23,018 nucleotides of DNA from GCA-2697345 sp049602715 (lineage in GTDB: Bacteria; Pseudomonadota; Alphaproteobacteria; Rhodobacterales; Rhodobacteraceae). Made by a program: the position numbers and the translations under genes. The first letter of the stretch is position 1, and every line of letters starts with the position of its first letter. A model generated the notes under the pieces. The model worked only from the letters and a program-made list of their open reading frames with translations, did not search any database and was not told the origin of the DNA. Positions 15,476-22,238 of this stretch are shown in pieces. The stretch lies in assembly GCA_049602715.1 (NCBI GenBank), contig JBMYRX010000033.1, forward strand, positions 1-23,018, written 5' to 3'.

Positions 15476-17007
15476 TCGATAATATCATTGGCAAAAGTAT
15501 AAAGGGCCACCTCACGGGCAATATCGTGAAGCCCAATCGAGTTAAAATACTTAATACTCATTTCTATATTACTGACCTCACCTATATTTTCACTATCTAG
15601 CATCTCTATCGCGATTAGGATAGCCTCTGCTTGGTTGTTTTTATCTTTTAGTTGTTGAAACTTTTCAGGAATATCATTTGCTCTAATAGCATTTAGAATT
15701 ACATTTACTGAACTATTTCGATACGTTTTCTTTAAGGGAATGTCGAATATTATGTTTTGATAGACAGGATTAAGTCTAGAAATATATTTTAATTTCTTCA
15801 ATGTGCTGATATCACAAGAACTAATCAATAAATTCAGGGCATTCTTTGATTGTGGATGGTCAGTTACTAGTTTCAATAGGTCCAACGAGTAGTACTTACG
15901 AGCGAATTTATCGATTTTTATTTCCTCTAGGGCTTTAAATAATTTTATAAAATCACTTGATATATTTTTTGAGGATTTCTTCTTTTTAAGGTACTCAATT
16001 TTTTGACTCAGTTTGGCTCTTCGATAACTTGCGGGATCCAGCTCTTGATTATGGTCTAAGGTGATAGTGGAATATAATGCATGAAGTTTGTCATATGACA
16101 TTACGCCTGATCTAACGAGATCTTCCATATATTCTATTGTTTGTAACTTATTGGTATTATTACTTAATTCTGAAAAATAATAAGGGTATGAAAGATCTTT
16201 TTTTACAAAGCTATTATTTAAGTCTTTATGGATGCGATAGTCTAATGGATCAATTGGGATAATTACGTTGCTTGTTTGATATTTTCTGTTACCAAGCGAG
16301 TAGAGGTAATTATGGAGATTAATTTCATCGTTTAATGGTATTAAATTTAACGCTTCAACCGCTTTGAGAGTTAAAATAGCAGCTTTTCTGTGTCCAGACT
16401 TATCAAGACAATATATCTTAACTCTGTAATCGAACATAGATAAATTTTTGCCTAAAACTTTAGTACAAACTTCTACATCTGAATAAGATAAAATTTCTGT
16501 ATCTAACCATATTTTAAACAGAAATTTGTTATCTAAATCAATGTTTTTTAATAAAGTTCTAATCTGAGGAATTGCACCAAAATTAAACAACTTTTGTATA
16601 CGTAAAAAAAGAACCTTGTCATAGTCGTTGTTTCTTGGGTATTTTGATGAGGGAACAGTTAGGGTCTTGTAGAATAATTTTAAAATCGAGGGTGGTAAAT
16701 CAAAAGAAATCTCTTGGTATAAAGCTTGCAATCTGGCTGCCTCAATATTATTATCGTAAATCTGGTCAAGCTTAATAGAGGATCTATTTTCTTGATATTT
16801 TTTTAAAGTCACTTTTGGAGTAGTGATACTAAACTCTTTGGGAGAACCTTGTTTTTTTTGAGGTTTATTGTTTGGAGGAGTATGAATTTCTGTTAACCAA
16901 TCAATAGCAGAAATTGGAGTCTTGTTTTTAAAAACTTCACAAAATGCTGGATCAATGGAAATTATTAATCCAAGACAACATATTACATGGGAAAATTTAA
17001 ACTTCAT
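15466..17007 (-). CDS. Exported alpha-helical repeat-like protein of unknown function, encoded next to xerD
   Basis: Function not known. The 513-aa product starts with a signal peptide (MKFKFSHVICCLGLIIS, likely cleaved near AFC23), so it should be periplasmic. Then come a short AIDWL motif (34-38), a Pro/Lys-rich linker (about 43-66), and a long all-helical part (about 80-510) with helix pairs of TPR/HEAT-like size. Two cysteines, C181 and C200, lie in consecutive helices and could form a disulfide. From memory the block around YRVKIYCLDKSGHRKAA and the later DPLDYR segment match a conserved hypothetical family encoded beside xerD and aroK in Rhodobacterales; I could not search for this. It overlaps the upstream 44-codon gene by 11 bases and xerD by 10, so the three are probably translated together. 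Confidence 0.8.
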   Translation of the reverse strand: MKFKFSHVICCLGLIISIDPAFCEVFKNKTPISAIDWLTEIHTPPNNKPQKKQGSPKEFSITTPKVTLKKYQENRSSIKLDQIYDNNIEAARLQALYQEISFDLPPSILKLFYKTLTVPSSKYPRNNDYDKVLFLRIQKLFNFGAIPQIRTLLKNIDLDNKFLFKIWLDTEILSYSDVEVCTKVLGKNLSMFDYRVKIYCLDKSGHRKAAILTLKAVEALNLIPLNDEINLHNYLYSLGNRKYQTSNVIIPIDPLDYRIHKDLNNSFVKKDLSYPYYFSELSNNTNKLQTIEYMEDLVRSGVMSYDKLHALYSTITLDHNQELDPASYRRAKLSQKIEYLKKKKSSKNISSDFIKLFKALEEIKIDKFARKYYSLDLLKLVTDHPQSKNALNLLISSCDISTLKKLKYISRLNPVYQNIIFDIPLKKTYRNSSVNVILNAIRANDIPEKFQQLKDKNNQAEAILIAIEMLDSENIGEVSNIEMSIKYFNSIGLHDIAREVALYTFANDIIEWK

Positions 17008-17131
17008 CCAATTTTATTGACTCAATAATTTCTACCTGATGTGCTGGAAGTGGGCTTAGATAAGCATAGATCGAGATAGTTGCTAAACAAAAAAATAATA
17101 TTAATGATAGTAATTTAAATATTTTAAACAT
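16997..17131 (-). CDS. 44-aa single-helix membrane microprotein
   Basis: A small gene that automated callers may miss. The product MFKIFKLLSLILFFCLATIS continues IYAYLSPLPAHQVEIIESIK and ends LDEV. A lysine-containing start, one hydrophobic helix (about 7-25), a YLSPLPAH turn and a short acidic tail suggest a membrane-anchored peptide, most likely N-in with the tail in the periplasm, or an uncleaved signal anchor. The stop lies inside the next gene's start region (11-base overlap). An AAAGG about 13 bases before the ATG is a poor ribosome binding site. I recall similar 45-60-residue proteins with an AYL..LSPP turn at this place in Rhodobacterales. Overlap, promoter position and composition support a real gene; chance remains possible. 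Confidence 0.6.
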   Translation of the reverse strand: MFKIFKLLSLILFFCLATISIYAYLSPLPAHQVEIIESIKLDEV

Positions 17132-17168
17132 CTTTTTTTGTTTGCCTTTATGTGATGTTTTTGTTTGT

Positions 17169-17225
17169 TTGAATTTATTATCTAGATTAACACTATAGCA
17201 TAGTATTTTTTTTAATTATACTCAA
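17169..17225. promoter_or_regulatory. Candidate overlapping divergent promoters between the microprotein gene and aroK
   Basis: Minus strand: TTGAGT (17220-17225) and TATGCT (17197-17202), 17-base spacer containing eight A, firing toward the 44-aa gene with a leader of about 60 bases. Plus strand: TTGAAT (17169-17174) and CTATAG (17193-17198), 18-base spacer, toward aroK. The two -10 elements overlap inside a small inverted repeat, ACTAT-AGC-ATAGT (17192-17204). If both are real, the two operons would compete for polymerase. The minus-strand pair is the better one. Confidence 0.4.
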
Positions 17226-17255
17226 TTTTAATTAAAAATAGTGAGGAATACTAAA

Positions 17256-17792
17256 ATGGCCTTAAGAATGTCGGTGGTTCTTGTAGGTATGATGGGATCT
17301 GGAAAATCTGCGATTGGTCATGCATTAGCCCGCCGCCTAGGAGTTCCTCACATAGATTCCGATGCTGAGATTGTTAAGGCTGCAAATATGTCTATAGCGG
17401 AAATTTTTGATAGAGATGGTGAATTATTTTTTCGAAAAAGAGAAGAGGAGGTGTTACGTAGAATATTAAACGATATACCAAGGATTGTGTCGACGGGTGG
17501 AGGATCTTTTGTATCAAGTTTTAATCGAGAATTAATTTCCTCCAAGGCTATATCAATTTGGCTCAAGGCAGATGTGTCGTTGTTATGGAGTCGTTTAAAA
17601 GCTAATGATACTCGACCGCTCTTAAAAAAACCAAATCCCCTTGAGGTTTTAAGTCGACTTAACCACGATCGTGAAAAGTTTTACCGCATGGCTGATCTCA
17701 CTATTCACATAACTGAGGAATGTAAGATAAAAGATACTGTTGAGCTGGTACACAAAGAGTTAAGAAAAAACTTTAATTTTGAAAGGGCATAA
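17256..17792 (+). CDS. aroK: Shikimate kinase (AroK)
   Basis: Phosphorylates shikimate at O3 in aromatic amino acid synthesis. The 178-aa protein has the P-loop GMMGSGKS (11-18), shikimate-binding D34/D36 in HIDSDAEI, R in FFRKREEEVL (about 57-66), the STGGGSF loop (about 77-83) and the lid arginine in DTRPLL. The ATG at 17256 has AGGA (17244-17247) eight bases upstream; a GTG five codons earlier is in frame but overlaps that ribosome binding site, so it is not used. The stop is one base from the aroB start, forming a two-gene shikimate operon. Confidence 0.95.
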   Translation: MALRMSVVLVGMMGSGKSAIGHALARRLGVPHIDSDAEIVKAANMSIAEIFDRDGELFFRKREEEVLRRILNDIPRIVSTGGGSFVSSFNRELISSKAISIWLKADVSLLWSRLKANDTRPLLKKPNPLEVLSRLNHDREKFYRMADLTIHITEECKIKDTVELVHKELRKNFNFERA

Positions 17793-17793
17793 A

Positions 17794-18912
17794 ATGTTAT
17801 CGAAAGTTAGCGTCGATCTAAACGAGTACGCCTATGATATTATAATTTCAAATTCATTTATTGATAGTTATTTTGATTACATCCGTCCATTTTTAAAGCG
17901 TAATAAAGTTGTGCTAATTACTGATGAGAATGTTGAACGGTTTCATTTGGATCGTTTAGAAAATTCTTTAAAAGCTAATGGTGTCGACGTTTTATCGTTT
18001 TCCATTAAGCCTGGTGAAGCCTCCAAAGATTGGGAGGCTTTAAAAAAAGTTATTGATTGGATATTAGAAGTTAAATTGGAGAGAGATGATCTGATAGTAG
18101 CTTTTGGCGGCGGAGTAGTAGGCGATTTAGTTGGTTTTGCTAGTTCGATAGTTAGGCGTGGTATTAATTATATTCAAATTCCAACCTCTTTGTTGGCACA
18201 GGTTGATAGCTCTGTCGGCGGTAAAACAGGAATAAATTCCAAATATGGAAAGAATTTAATTGGAAGTTTTTTTCACCCAAGATTGGTTTTAATTGATGTT
18301 AATTTTTTGAATACACTTAATCAGCGGCATTTTTTATCAGGTTTGGGTGAAGTTGTTAAATATGGATTGTTGGGACGTTATAGTTTTTTTGAATGGTTAG
18401 AAAGAAATAGTGACGATATATTAAAGGGTAATACACAAAAGATAATTCAACTTGTTAAGGTTTCGTGTGAAATAAAAGCGGAAATAGTTTCTCGCGATGA
18501 AAAAGAGAAGGGTGAACGAGCTCTCTTGAACTTAGGCCATACATTTGGACATAGTTTGGAGGCTGGGACTGGGTATTCCGATCAACTATTACATGGAGAA
18601 GGTGTCTCTATAGGATGCTGTTTGGCTTTTGATTTATCTTATAAATTAGGTTTTTGTTCCCAAGAAGAGCCAAGTCGAGTAAGGGCATTCATGAAATCTA
18701 TGGATATGAAGACTGATATATCTCAAATCGATGGAAAAGTTCCAAAAACTGAAAAATTAATAGAGTTAATGAAACAAGATAAGAAAGTTAAGAGCGGTAA
18801 TTTGCGATTTATACTACCAAAAAGTATTGGAAAAACTTTTGTAGCTGAGGACCTAGACTTAAAGGATGTAACTGACGTAATAAATCACTCACGCGGATTA
18901 GCCAGTTCCTAA
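17794..18912 (+). CDS. aroB: 3-dehydroquinate synthase (AroB)
   Basis: NAD- and zinc-dependent cyclisation of DAHP to 3-dehydroquinate, second step of the shikimate pathway. The 372-aa product has the NAD-binding block FGGGVVGDLVGF (about 106-117), QIPTSLLAQVDSSVGGKTGIN (about 131-151, written here in two adjoining pieces), the zinc-binding E in GLGEVVKYG, H in NLGHTFGHSLEA and H in LHGEGVSIG. The ATG is one base past the aroK stop and uses the GAAAGGG at about 17781-17787; an in-frame TTG five codons earlier overlaps aroK and that site. Its stop is 12 bases from the convergent ssb stop. Confidence 0.96.
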   Translation: MLSKVSVDLNEYAYDIIISNSFIDSYFDYIRPFLKRNKVVLITDENVERFHLDRLENSLKANGVDVLSFSIKPGEASKDWEALKKVIDWILEVKLERDDLIVAFGGGVVGDLVGFASSIVRRGINYIQIPTSLLAQVDSSVGGKTGINSKYGKNLIGSFFHPRLVLIDVNFLNTLNQRHFLSGLGEVVKYGLLGRYSFFEWLERNSDDILKGNTQKIIQLVKVSCEIKAEIVSRDEKEKGERALLNLGHTFGHSLEAGTGYSDQLLHGEGVSIGCCLAFDLSYKLGFCSQEEPSRVRAFMKSMDMKTDISQIDGKVPKTEKLIELMKQDKKVKSGNLRFILPKSIGKTFVAEDLDLKDVTDVINHSRGLASS

Positions 18913-18924
18913 CAAAAAAAACGT

Positions 18925-19386
18925 TTAGAAAGGGATCTCATCGTCAATATCACTAGCAGAATTTGAGAACGTATCTGAATTGGAGCTTAATTCATTGTTG
19001 TCTTTTGGTGAATCAAAATCACCATTGGAACCAGCTCGGCTATCTAGCATGGTCAGAGTGCCATTAAAACCTTGTAACACTACTTCGGTAGAATACCTAT
19101 CAGCTCCTGATTGATCTTGCCATTTTCGAGTTTGAAGGCTGCCCTCTACAAAAACCTTTGAGCCCTTCTTAAGATATTGTTCACAAATTCTTACCAAACC
19201 TTCAGCAAAAATGGATACTGAATGCCACTCCGTTTTGTCACGTCTTTCGCCAGTATTTTTATCTTTCCAACTTTCTGAGGTTGCGATACGTAAGTTACAA
19301 ACCTTTCCGCCATTTTGAAATGTCCTAACCTCAGGGTCTGCTCCTAGATTTCCTATTATCATTACTTTATTAAGTGAACCGGCCAT
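18925..19386 (-). CDS. ssb: Single-stranded DNA-binding protein (SSB)
   Basis: Coats single-stranded DNA during replication, repair and recombination. The 153-aa protein begins MAGSLNKVMIIGNLGADPEVR, a typical OB-fold start (about 4-110), and has the TEWHSVSIF and KGSKVFVEGSLQTRKWQD segments. A Ser/Asn/Asp-rich linker (about 113-145) leads to the acidic tip DDEIPF, which recruits partner proteins. AGGAG stands 7 bases before the ATG. Monocistronic; the upstream 130 bases hold an inverted repeat described separately. Confidence 0.97.
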   Translation of the reverse strand: MAGSLNKVMIIGNLGADPEVRTFQNGGKVCNLRIATSESWKDKNTGERRDKTEWHSVSIFAEGLVRICEQYLKKGSKVFVEGSLQTRKWQDQSGADRYSTEVVLQGFNGTLTMLDSRAGSNGDFDSPKDNNELSSNSDTFSNSASDIDDEIPF

Positions 19387-19434
19387 AAAGCTACTCCTAT
19401 TAAAATTATTTTCTAGTGCTTATTCTGTCTGAGG

Positions 19435-19452
19435 GTTAATCGTTAAATTAAC
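19435..19452. repeat. Inverted repeat upstream of ssb
   Basis: GTTAAT and ATTAAC arms of six bases are separated by CGTTAA, 49 bases before the ssb ATG. It looks like an operator half-site pair but is also of low complexity. It is neither an alphaproteobacterial SOS box (GTTC/GAAC type) nor a proper CtrA site (the TTAA units are 8 apart, not 7). Confidence 0.35.
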
Positions 19453-19516
19453 AATAAGCAATTTAAAAAGCCAATCATTATCAAAAATATTTTTCACTGA
19501 TCGCGATGAGTATTAC

Positions 19517-20320
19517 TTAGTTATTCCATTTGGGTGTTCTTTTTTCCAAAAATGCCAATATGCCTTCCTGAGTATCTTTTAGGCCCATATTTTTTGCCAT
19601 TACCTCTCCAGTGTAATCGTACGCTTTCTCAACCTGCATTTCTAGCTGATGGTAGAAAGCTTCCTTACCAATCGTTACGACAGTACTTAATTTCTCACTA
19701 ACGACTTGAGCTAACTTTAACGTCTCTGATGCAAGCTGTTCTTCAGGAGTAATACGATTTATCAACCCTATGGCACATGCCTTCTTCGAGTCAATGAATT
19801 CGCCAGTAGTTAGCATTTCGAATGCAACCTTACGCGGTATATTCCTGGATAAGGCAACCATTGGCGTTGAACAGAAAAGACCTATATTAACCCCGTTTAC
19901 ACCAAACTTTGTTTGTTCACCTGCAATCGCCATATCGCAACTGGCAACTAATTGACATCCGGCTGCGGTGGCTAAACCATGAACCTGTGCAATCACTGGC
20001 TGTCGCAGCTTCCTAATCGAAAGCATTAATTTTGAACATCTCGAAAATAAATCGATCATGGCTTTTTTCCCATCATCACCTTTATTTTGAGAGCTGATCA
20101 TCTCCTTTAGATCATGTCCAGCACAAAAGGCTTTCCCATTTCCCTTAATAATTACCGCCTTTATTGAATTGTCTTTTGAGATTTCATCCAAGTTATATTG
20201 AATTTCAGCTAACATCCGGTTACTCAAGGCATTAAGTTTTTTCGGATTGTTCATAGTTATAATTTCGATACTGCTATGTCTCTCGCGAAAAAGAATCGGT
20301 TCAGATTGTATTTCATTCAT
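19517..20320 (-). CDS. Crotonase-family protein, ECHDC3-like enoyl-CoA hydratase homologue
   Basis: A 267-aa crotonase-fold protein; the reaction is not established. CoA-binding FCAGHDLKE (about 75-83) and the oxyanion segment HGLATAAGCQLVASCD (about 121-136) are intact. Where true hydratases have the second catalytic glutamate, it reads GVNIGLFCSTP, and the first glutamate position is also not acidic, a pattern I recall for the ECHDC3 branch. It is therefore probably not a standard enoyl-CoA hydratase. The ATG at 20318-20320 is set by GGAGG seven bases upstream; an in-frame extension of 37 codons runs across that site into the divergent thioesterase gene and is not coding. Divergent from the thioesterase, 53 bases apart. 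Confidence 0.85.
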   Translation of the reverse strand: MNEIQSEPILFRERHSSIEIITMNNPKKLNALSNRMLAEIQYNLDEISKDNSIKAVIIKGNGKAFCAGHDLKEMISSQNKGDDGKKAMIDLFSRCSKLMLSIRKLRQPVIAQVHGLATAAGCQLVASCDMAIAGEQTKFGVNGVNIGLFCSTPMVALSRNIPRKVAFEMLTTGEFIDSKKACAIGLINRITPEEQLASETLKLAQVVSEKLSTVVTIGKEAFYHQLEMQVEKAYDYTGEVMAKNMGLKDTQEGILAFLEKRTPKWNN

Positions 20321-20373
20321 TTGGGGTCCTCCGTTATGAATAGAATAAACTGAAAATGAGGAAGGAGGGAAGT

Positions 20374-20793
20374 ATGGAATTGAAAATGAATGTCTTAGAA
20401 CTAAAAAACTTCTTAAAAGACGAATTTTCACAAGTAGTTGATGAGTTTGAAATACTAGAAGTTGAACGAAATAGAGCTATTTTAAGTCTTAGAACTAAAA
20501 ATCGCCATTTGAGGCCAGGTAACACAGTCTCTGGGCCTACTATTTTTGCTTTATGTGATGTCTCATCATATATTTGTATTTTGGCTATGCTTGGACCTGT
20601 GAAACAGTCTGTTACAACCAATTGTTCGATTGATTTCATGAGGCGTCCTGAACCTGGTATTTTGCAGTGCGAAGCTAATTTGCTAAAATTAGGACGTAGA
20701 TTAGCGGTGTTGGATGGACTCGTTTATTCAGAGAAAACGAATAACTTACCGGTGGCTAGATTCTCAATGACTTATGCGTTAGCAACTTCATAG
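20374..20793 (+). CDS. PaaI-like hotdog-fold acyl-CoA thioesterase
   Basis: A 139-aa hotdog-fold protein, probably hydrolysing acyl- or aryl-CoA esters. The family motif is GNTVSGPTIFALCDVSSYI (about 51-69), where the aspartate is the expected catalytic residue, followed by VTTNCSIDFMRRPEPG (about 84-99) and the closing strand LGRRLAVLDGLVYSE. The start is ATG at 20374 with GGAGG (20364-20368) five bases upstream; an ATG at 20356 is in frame but lies before this site. In Rhodobacterales a similar gene often precedes rplM, as here (131 bases apart, same strand). Divergent from a crotonase-family gene, suggesting related acyl-CoA substrates. Confidence 0.87.
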   Translation: MELKMNVLELKNFLKDEFSQVVDEFEILEVERNRAILSLRTKNRHLRPGNTVSGPTIFALCDVSSYICILAMLGPVKQSVTTNCSIDFMRRPEPGILQCEANLLKLGRRLAVLDGLVYSEKTNNLPVARFSMTYALATS

Positions 20794-20799
20794 TTTATG

Positions 20800-20815
20800 A
20801 GGTATTATAATACCT
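20800..20815. repeat. Perfect 16-bp palindrome after the thioesterase gene
   Basis: AGGTATTATAATACCT reads the same on both strands and begins 6 bases after the thioesterase stop. It could be a terminator stem without a T-run, or a protein-binding site ahead of the rplM promoter. A TATAAT lies in its centre. Confidence 0.5.
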
Positions 20816-20861
20816 ATATACTAAATCATTGAAAAAAATAAAGAAAGCGGGGTTTATAAGC

Positions 20862-20890
20862 TTGACTAGTTCGAAAAAAAGTATCATTAG
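20862..20890 (+). promoter_or_regulatory. Candidate rplM-rpsI promoter
   Basis: TTGACT (20862-20867) is a near-consensus -35. CATTAG (20885-20890) is a weaker -10 at the ideal 17-base spacing. The leader would be about 28 bases with GAGGT as ribosome binding site, too short for an L13-type regulatory leader. Confidence 0.45.
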
Positions 20891-20924
20891 CCTTTTCAAA
20901 TTAAATACTGTTTGAGGTGTGTTT

Positions 20925-21386
20925 ATGAAAACTTTTACCGCTAAACCCGCGGATATAACAAAGTCATGGGTATTAATAGATGCTGAGGGCATCGTTTTAG
21001 GGCGTTTGGCATCACTAGTGGCGGCTCGTCTTAGGGGGAAACATAAGCCTACTTTTACACCCCACATGGACACTGGTGATAATGTAATTATTATAAATGC
21101 TCAAAAAATTCAACTAACTGGTAAAAAACGAGAGAAGCCAAATTACTGGCATACAGGCCACCCTGGTGGAATAAAATCTCGTACGAACCAAGAAATATTA
21201 GATGGAAAAAATCCTGAAAGAGTGGTAACTCAAGCCGTAAAGCGTATGCTACCCGGTGGTCCTTTATCAAGACAACAGATGACAAATCTTCGTGTCTATC
21301 CTGGAGCAGATCATCCACATGAGGCTCAATCACCAGTGATTTTAGATGTTGCTTCAAAAAATAAAAAAAACACGCGGAGTGAATAG
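20925..21386 (+). CDS. rplM: Large-subunit ribosomal protein L13
   Basis: Early-assembly 50S protein. The 153-aa sequence starts MKTFTAKPADITKSWVLIDA and has the classic blocks GRLASLVAARLRGKHKP, GDNVIIINA, KIQLTGKKREKPNYWHTGH and PGGIKSRT, then VTQAVKRMLPGGPLSRQQM and LRVYPGADHPHEAQSP. These read like Rhodobacterales L13. Start: GAGGT (20914-20918) is six bases before this ATG but directly abuts the in-frame GTG at 20919, which is therefore not used. The rpsI start follows 2 bases after the stop. Confidence 0.98.
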   Translation: MKTFTAKPADITKSWVLIDAEGIVLGRLASLVAARLRGKHKPTFTPHMDTGDNVIIINAQKIQLTGKKREKPNYWHTGHPGGIKSRTNQEILDGKNPERVVTQAVKRMLPGGPLSRQQMTNLRVYPGADHPHEAQSPVILDVASKNKKNTRSE

Positions 21387-21388
21387 TA

Positions 21389-21883
21389 ATGGCTGACGAA
21401 ATCAAAACATTAAATGAGTTAGGTGATGCTGGTTTAGTAGAAAAACCTCAAACAGAAGAAGGCTTGCCCGTTCAACGCGTTGCGGTTCGAGATAACCTTG
21501 GTAGATCATATGCAACTGGAAAGAGAAAAGATGCTGTTGCGCGGGTTTGGATTAAGCCAGGCTCAGGTAGAGTTATGGTAAATGGAAAAGAGATGGTTGA
21601 ATATTTTGCAAGACCTGTTCTTCAAATGATACTTCGGCAGCCATTTACAATTGCAGGGGTGGACGGACAGTTTGACGTTACAGCTACGGTAAAAGGCGGA
21701 GGTCTATCTGGGCAGGCCGGAGCAGTAAAACATGGTATTTCAAAAGCACTACAAATTTATGATCCAGCATTGCGTGGTGCATTAAAAGCTGCTGGTTTTC
21801 TTACCCGAGATAGTCGAGTTGTTGAAAGGAAGAAATATGGTAGAGCTAAGGCTCGGAAAAGTTTCCAATTTTCGAAGCGTTGA
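21389..21883 (+). CDS. rpsI: Small-subunit ribosomal protein S9
   Basis: 30S protein whose C-terminal tail reaches the P site. The 164-aa protein has an alphaproteobacteria-type N-terminal extension (about 1-38, acidic and low in basic residues) before the S9 core, which begins YATGKRKDAVARVWIKPGSG. GGGLSGQAGAVKHGISKAL and the end KKYGRAKARKSFQFSKR are typical; the final lysine-arginine pair is the tRNA-contacting tail. It is co-transcribed with rplM (2-base gap) with GGAG about 9 bases upstream, and is followed by a strong hairpin. Confidence 0.98.
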   Translation: MADEIKTLNELGDAGLVEKPQTEEGLPVQRVAVRDNLGRSYATGKRKDAVARVWIKPGSGRVMVNGKEMVEYFARPVLQMILRQPFTIAGVDGQFDVTATVKGGGLSGQAGAVKHGISKALQIYDPALRGALKAAGFLTRDSRVVERKKYGRAKARKSFQFSKR

Positions 21884-21915
21884 TATTTCACAGTACTACA
21901 ATTCAAAATTATTGA

Positions 21916-21957
21916 ATAAAATAAAGGACTTAGACAAAACTAAGTGCTTTATTTTAT
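21916..21957 (+). terminator. Strong hairpin terminator of rplM-rpsI
   Basis: Two 18-base arms (21916-21933 and 21940-21957) pair with a single G-G mismatch around the 6-base loop ACAAAA. The lower stem is all A-T with a T-rich right arm, so the hairpin can serve as its own U-tract. It starts 33 bases after the rpsI stop. The A/T symmetry would let it work on both strands. Confidence 0.8.
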
Positions 21958-22014
21958 GAATACACGTTTGATGCACGTTTTTTTACTAACTCTGCAACAT
22001 ACTGATAATAATAG

Positions 22015-22110
22015 GTTTTTAGAGATATAAGTTTGCTAAGCGATAGCTTTTCATTCAAATATATACAATTATTTCAGAGGGTTGGCTTTTCTGACCCTCT
22101 TTCTTATTTT
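22015..22110 (+). ncRNA. Possible small RNA of about 95 bases
   Basis: A GATAAT (about 22005-22010) could be a -10, although its -35 is poor. The transcript would contain a GCTA/TAGC hairpin (22035-22047) and end at the T-tailed hairpin at 22076-22100. There is no matching RNA family I recognise. The alternative is that the second hairpin only catches readthrough from rpsI. Confidence 0.25.
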
Positions 22111-22112
22111 TA
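22076..22112 (+). terminator. Rho-independent terminator of unknown upstream transcript
   Basis: AGAGGGT (22076-22082) and ACCCTCT (22094-22100) form a 7-bp GC-containing stem around an 11-base loop, followed by TTCTTATTTTTAT. The T-run is on the plus strand only. It lies about 120 bases past the first rpsI terminator, so it ends either readthrough or an independent small transcript. Confidence 0.75.
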
Positions 22113-22169
22113 TCGAGTTACTCACTTACTGCTTTTAGAGGGATTTTTTATAATCAGAGCTATGACTAT

Positions 22170-22198
22170 AATACTATTGAAACAAAGGGTATAGTATT
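22170..22198. repeat. Inverted repeat downstream of the cytochrome c' gene
   Basis: AATACTAT (22170-22177) and ATAGTATT (22191-22198) are perfect 8-bp arms with a 13-base loop. As a minus-strand structure it lies 41 bases past the cytochrome stop and could end that transcript, but no T-run follows. Confidence 0.4.
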
Positions 22199-22238
22199 TC
22201 ACCATCGTCTTATTTTTAAAAATTTAAGCTTAGGTCTA

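Larger units (their letters stand above)
21884..22238. other. 355-base region without a protein gene between rpsI and cytochrome c'
   Basis: It holds the rplM-rpsI terminator (21916-21957), a second plus-strand terminator (22076-22110), a possible small RNA between them, and an AT-rich stretch with two TATAAT hexamers (22149-22154, 22167-22172) and an inverted repeat (22170-22198). The longest plus-strand frame from an ATG here (21956, 24 codons) overlaps the first terminator and has no ribosome binding site. I find no convincing protein gene. Confidence 0.6.

Noticed and set aside
19435..19452. CtrA binding site upstream of ssb
   Set aside because: The two TTAA elements are separated by 8 bases instead of the 7 of the CtrA consensus.
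20321..20431. 37-codon N-terminal extension of the crotonase-family protein
   Set aside because: It runs through the GGAGG site of the proper start and over the opposite-strand thioesterase start, and its sequence is not like a crotonase N-terminus.
21956..22030. A 24-codon plus-strand frame starting MNTRLMHVFLL
   Set aside because: The ATG lies in the right arm of the rpsI terminator hairpin and lacks a ribosome binding site.
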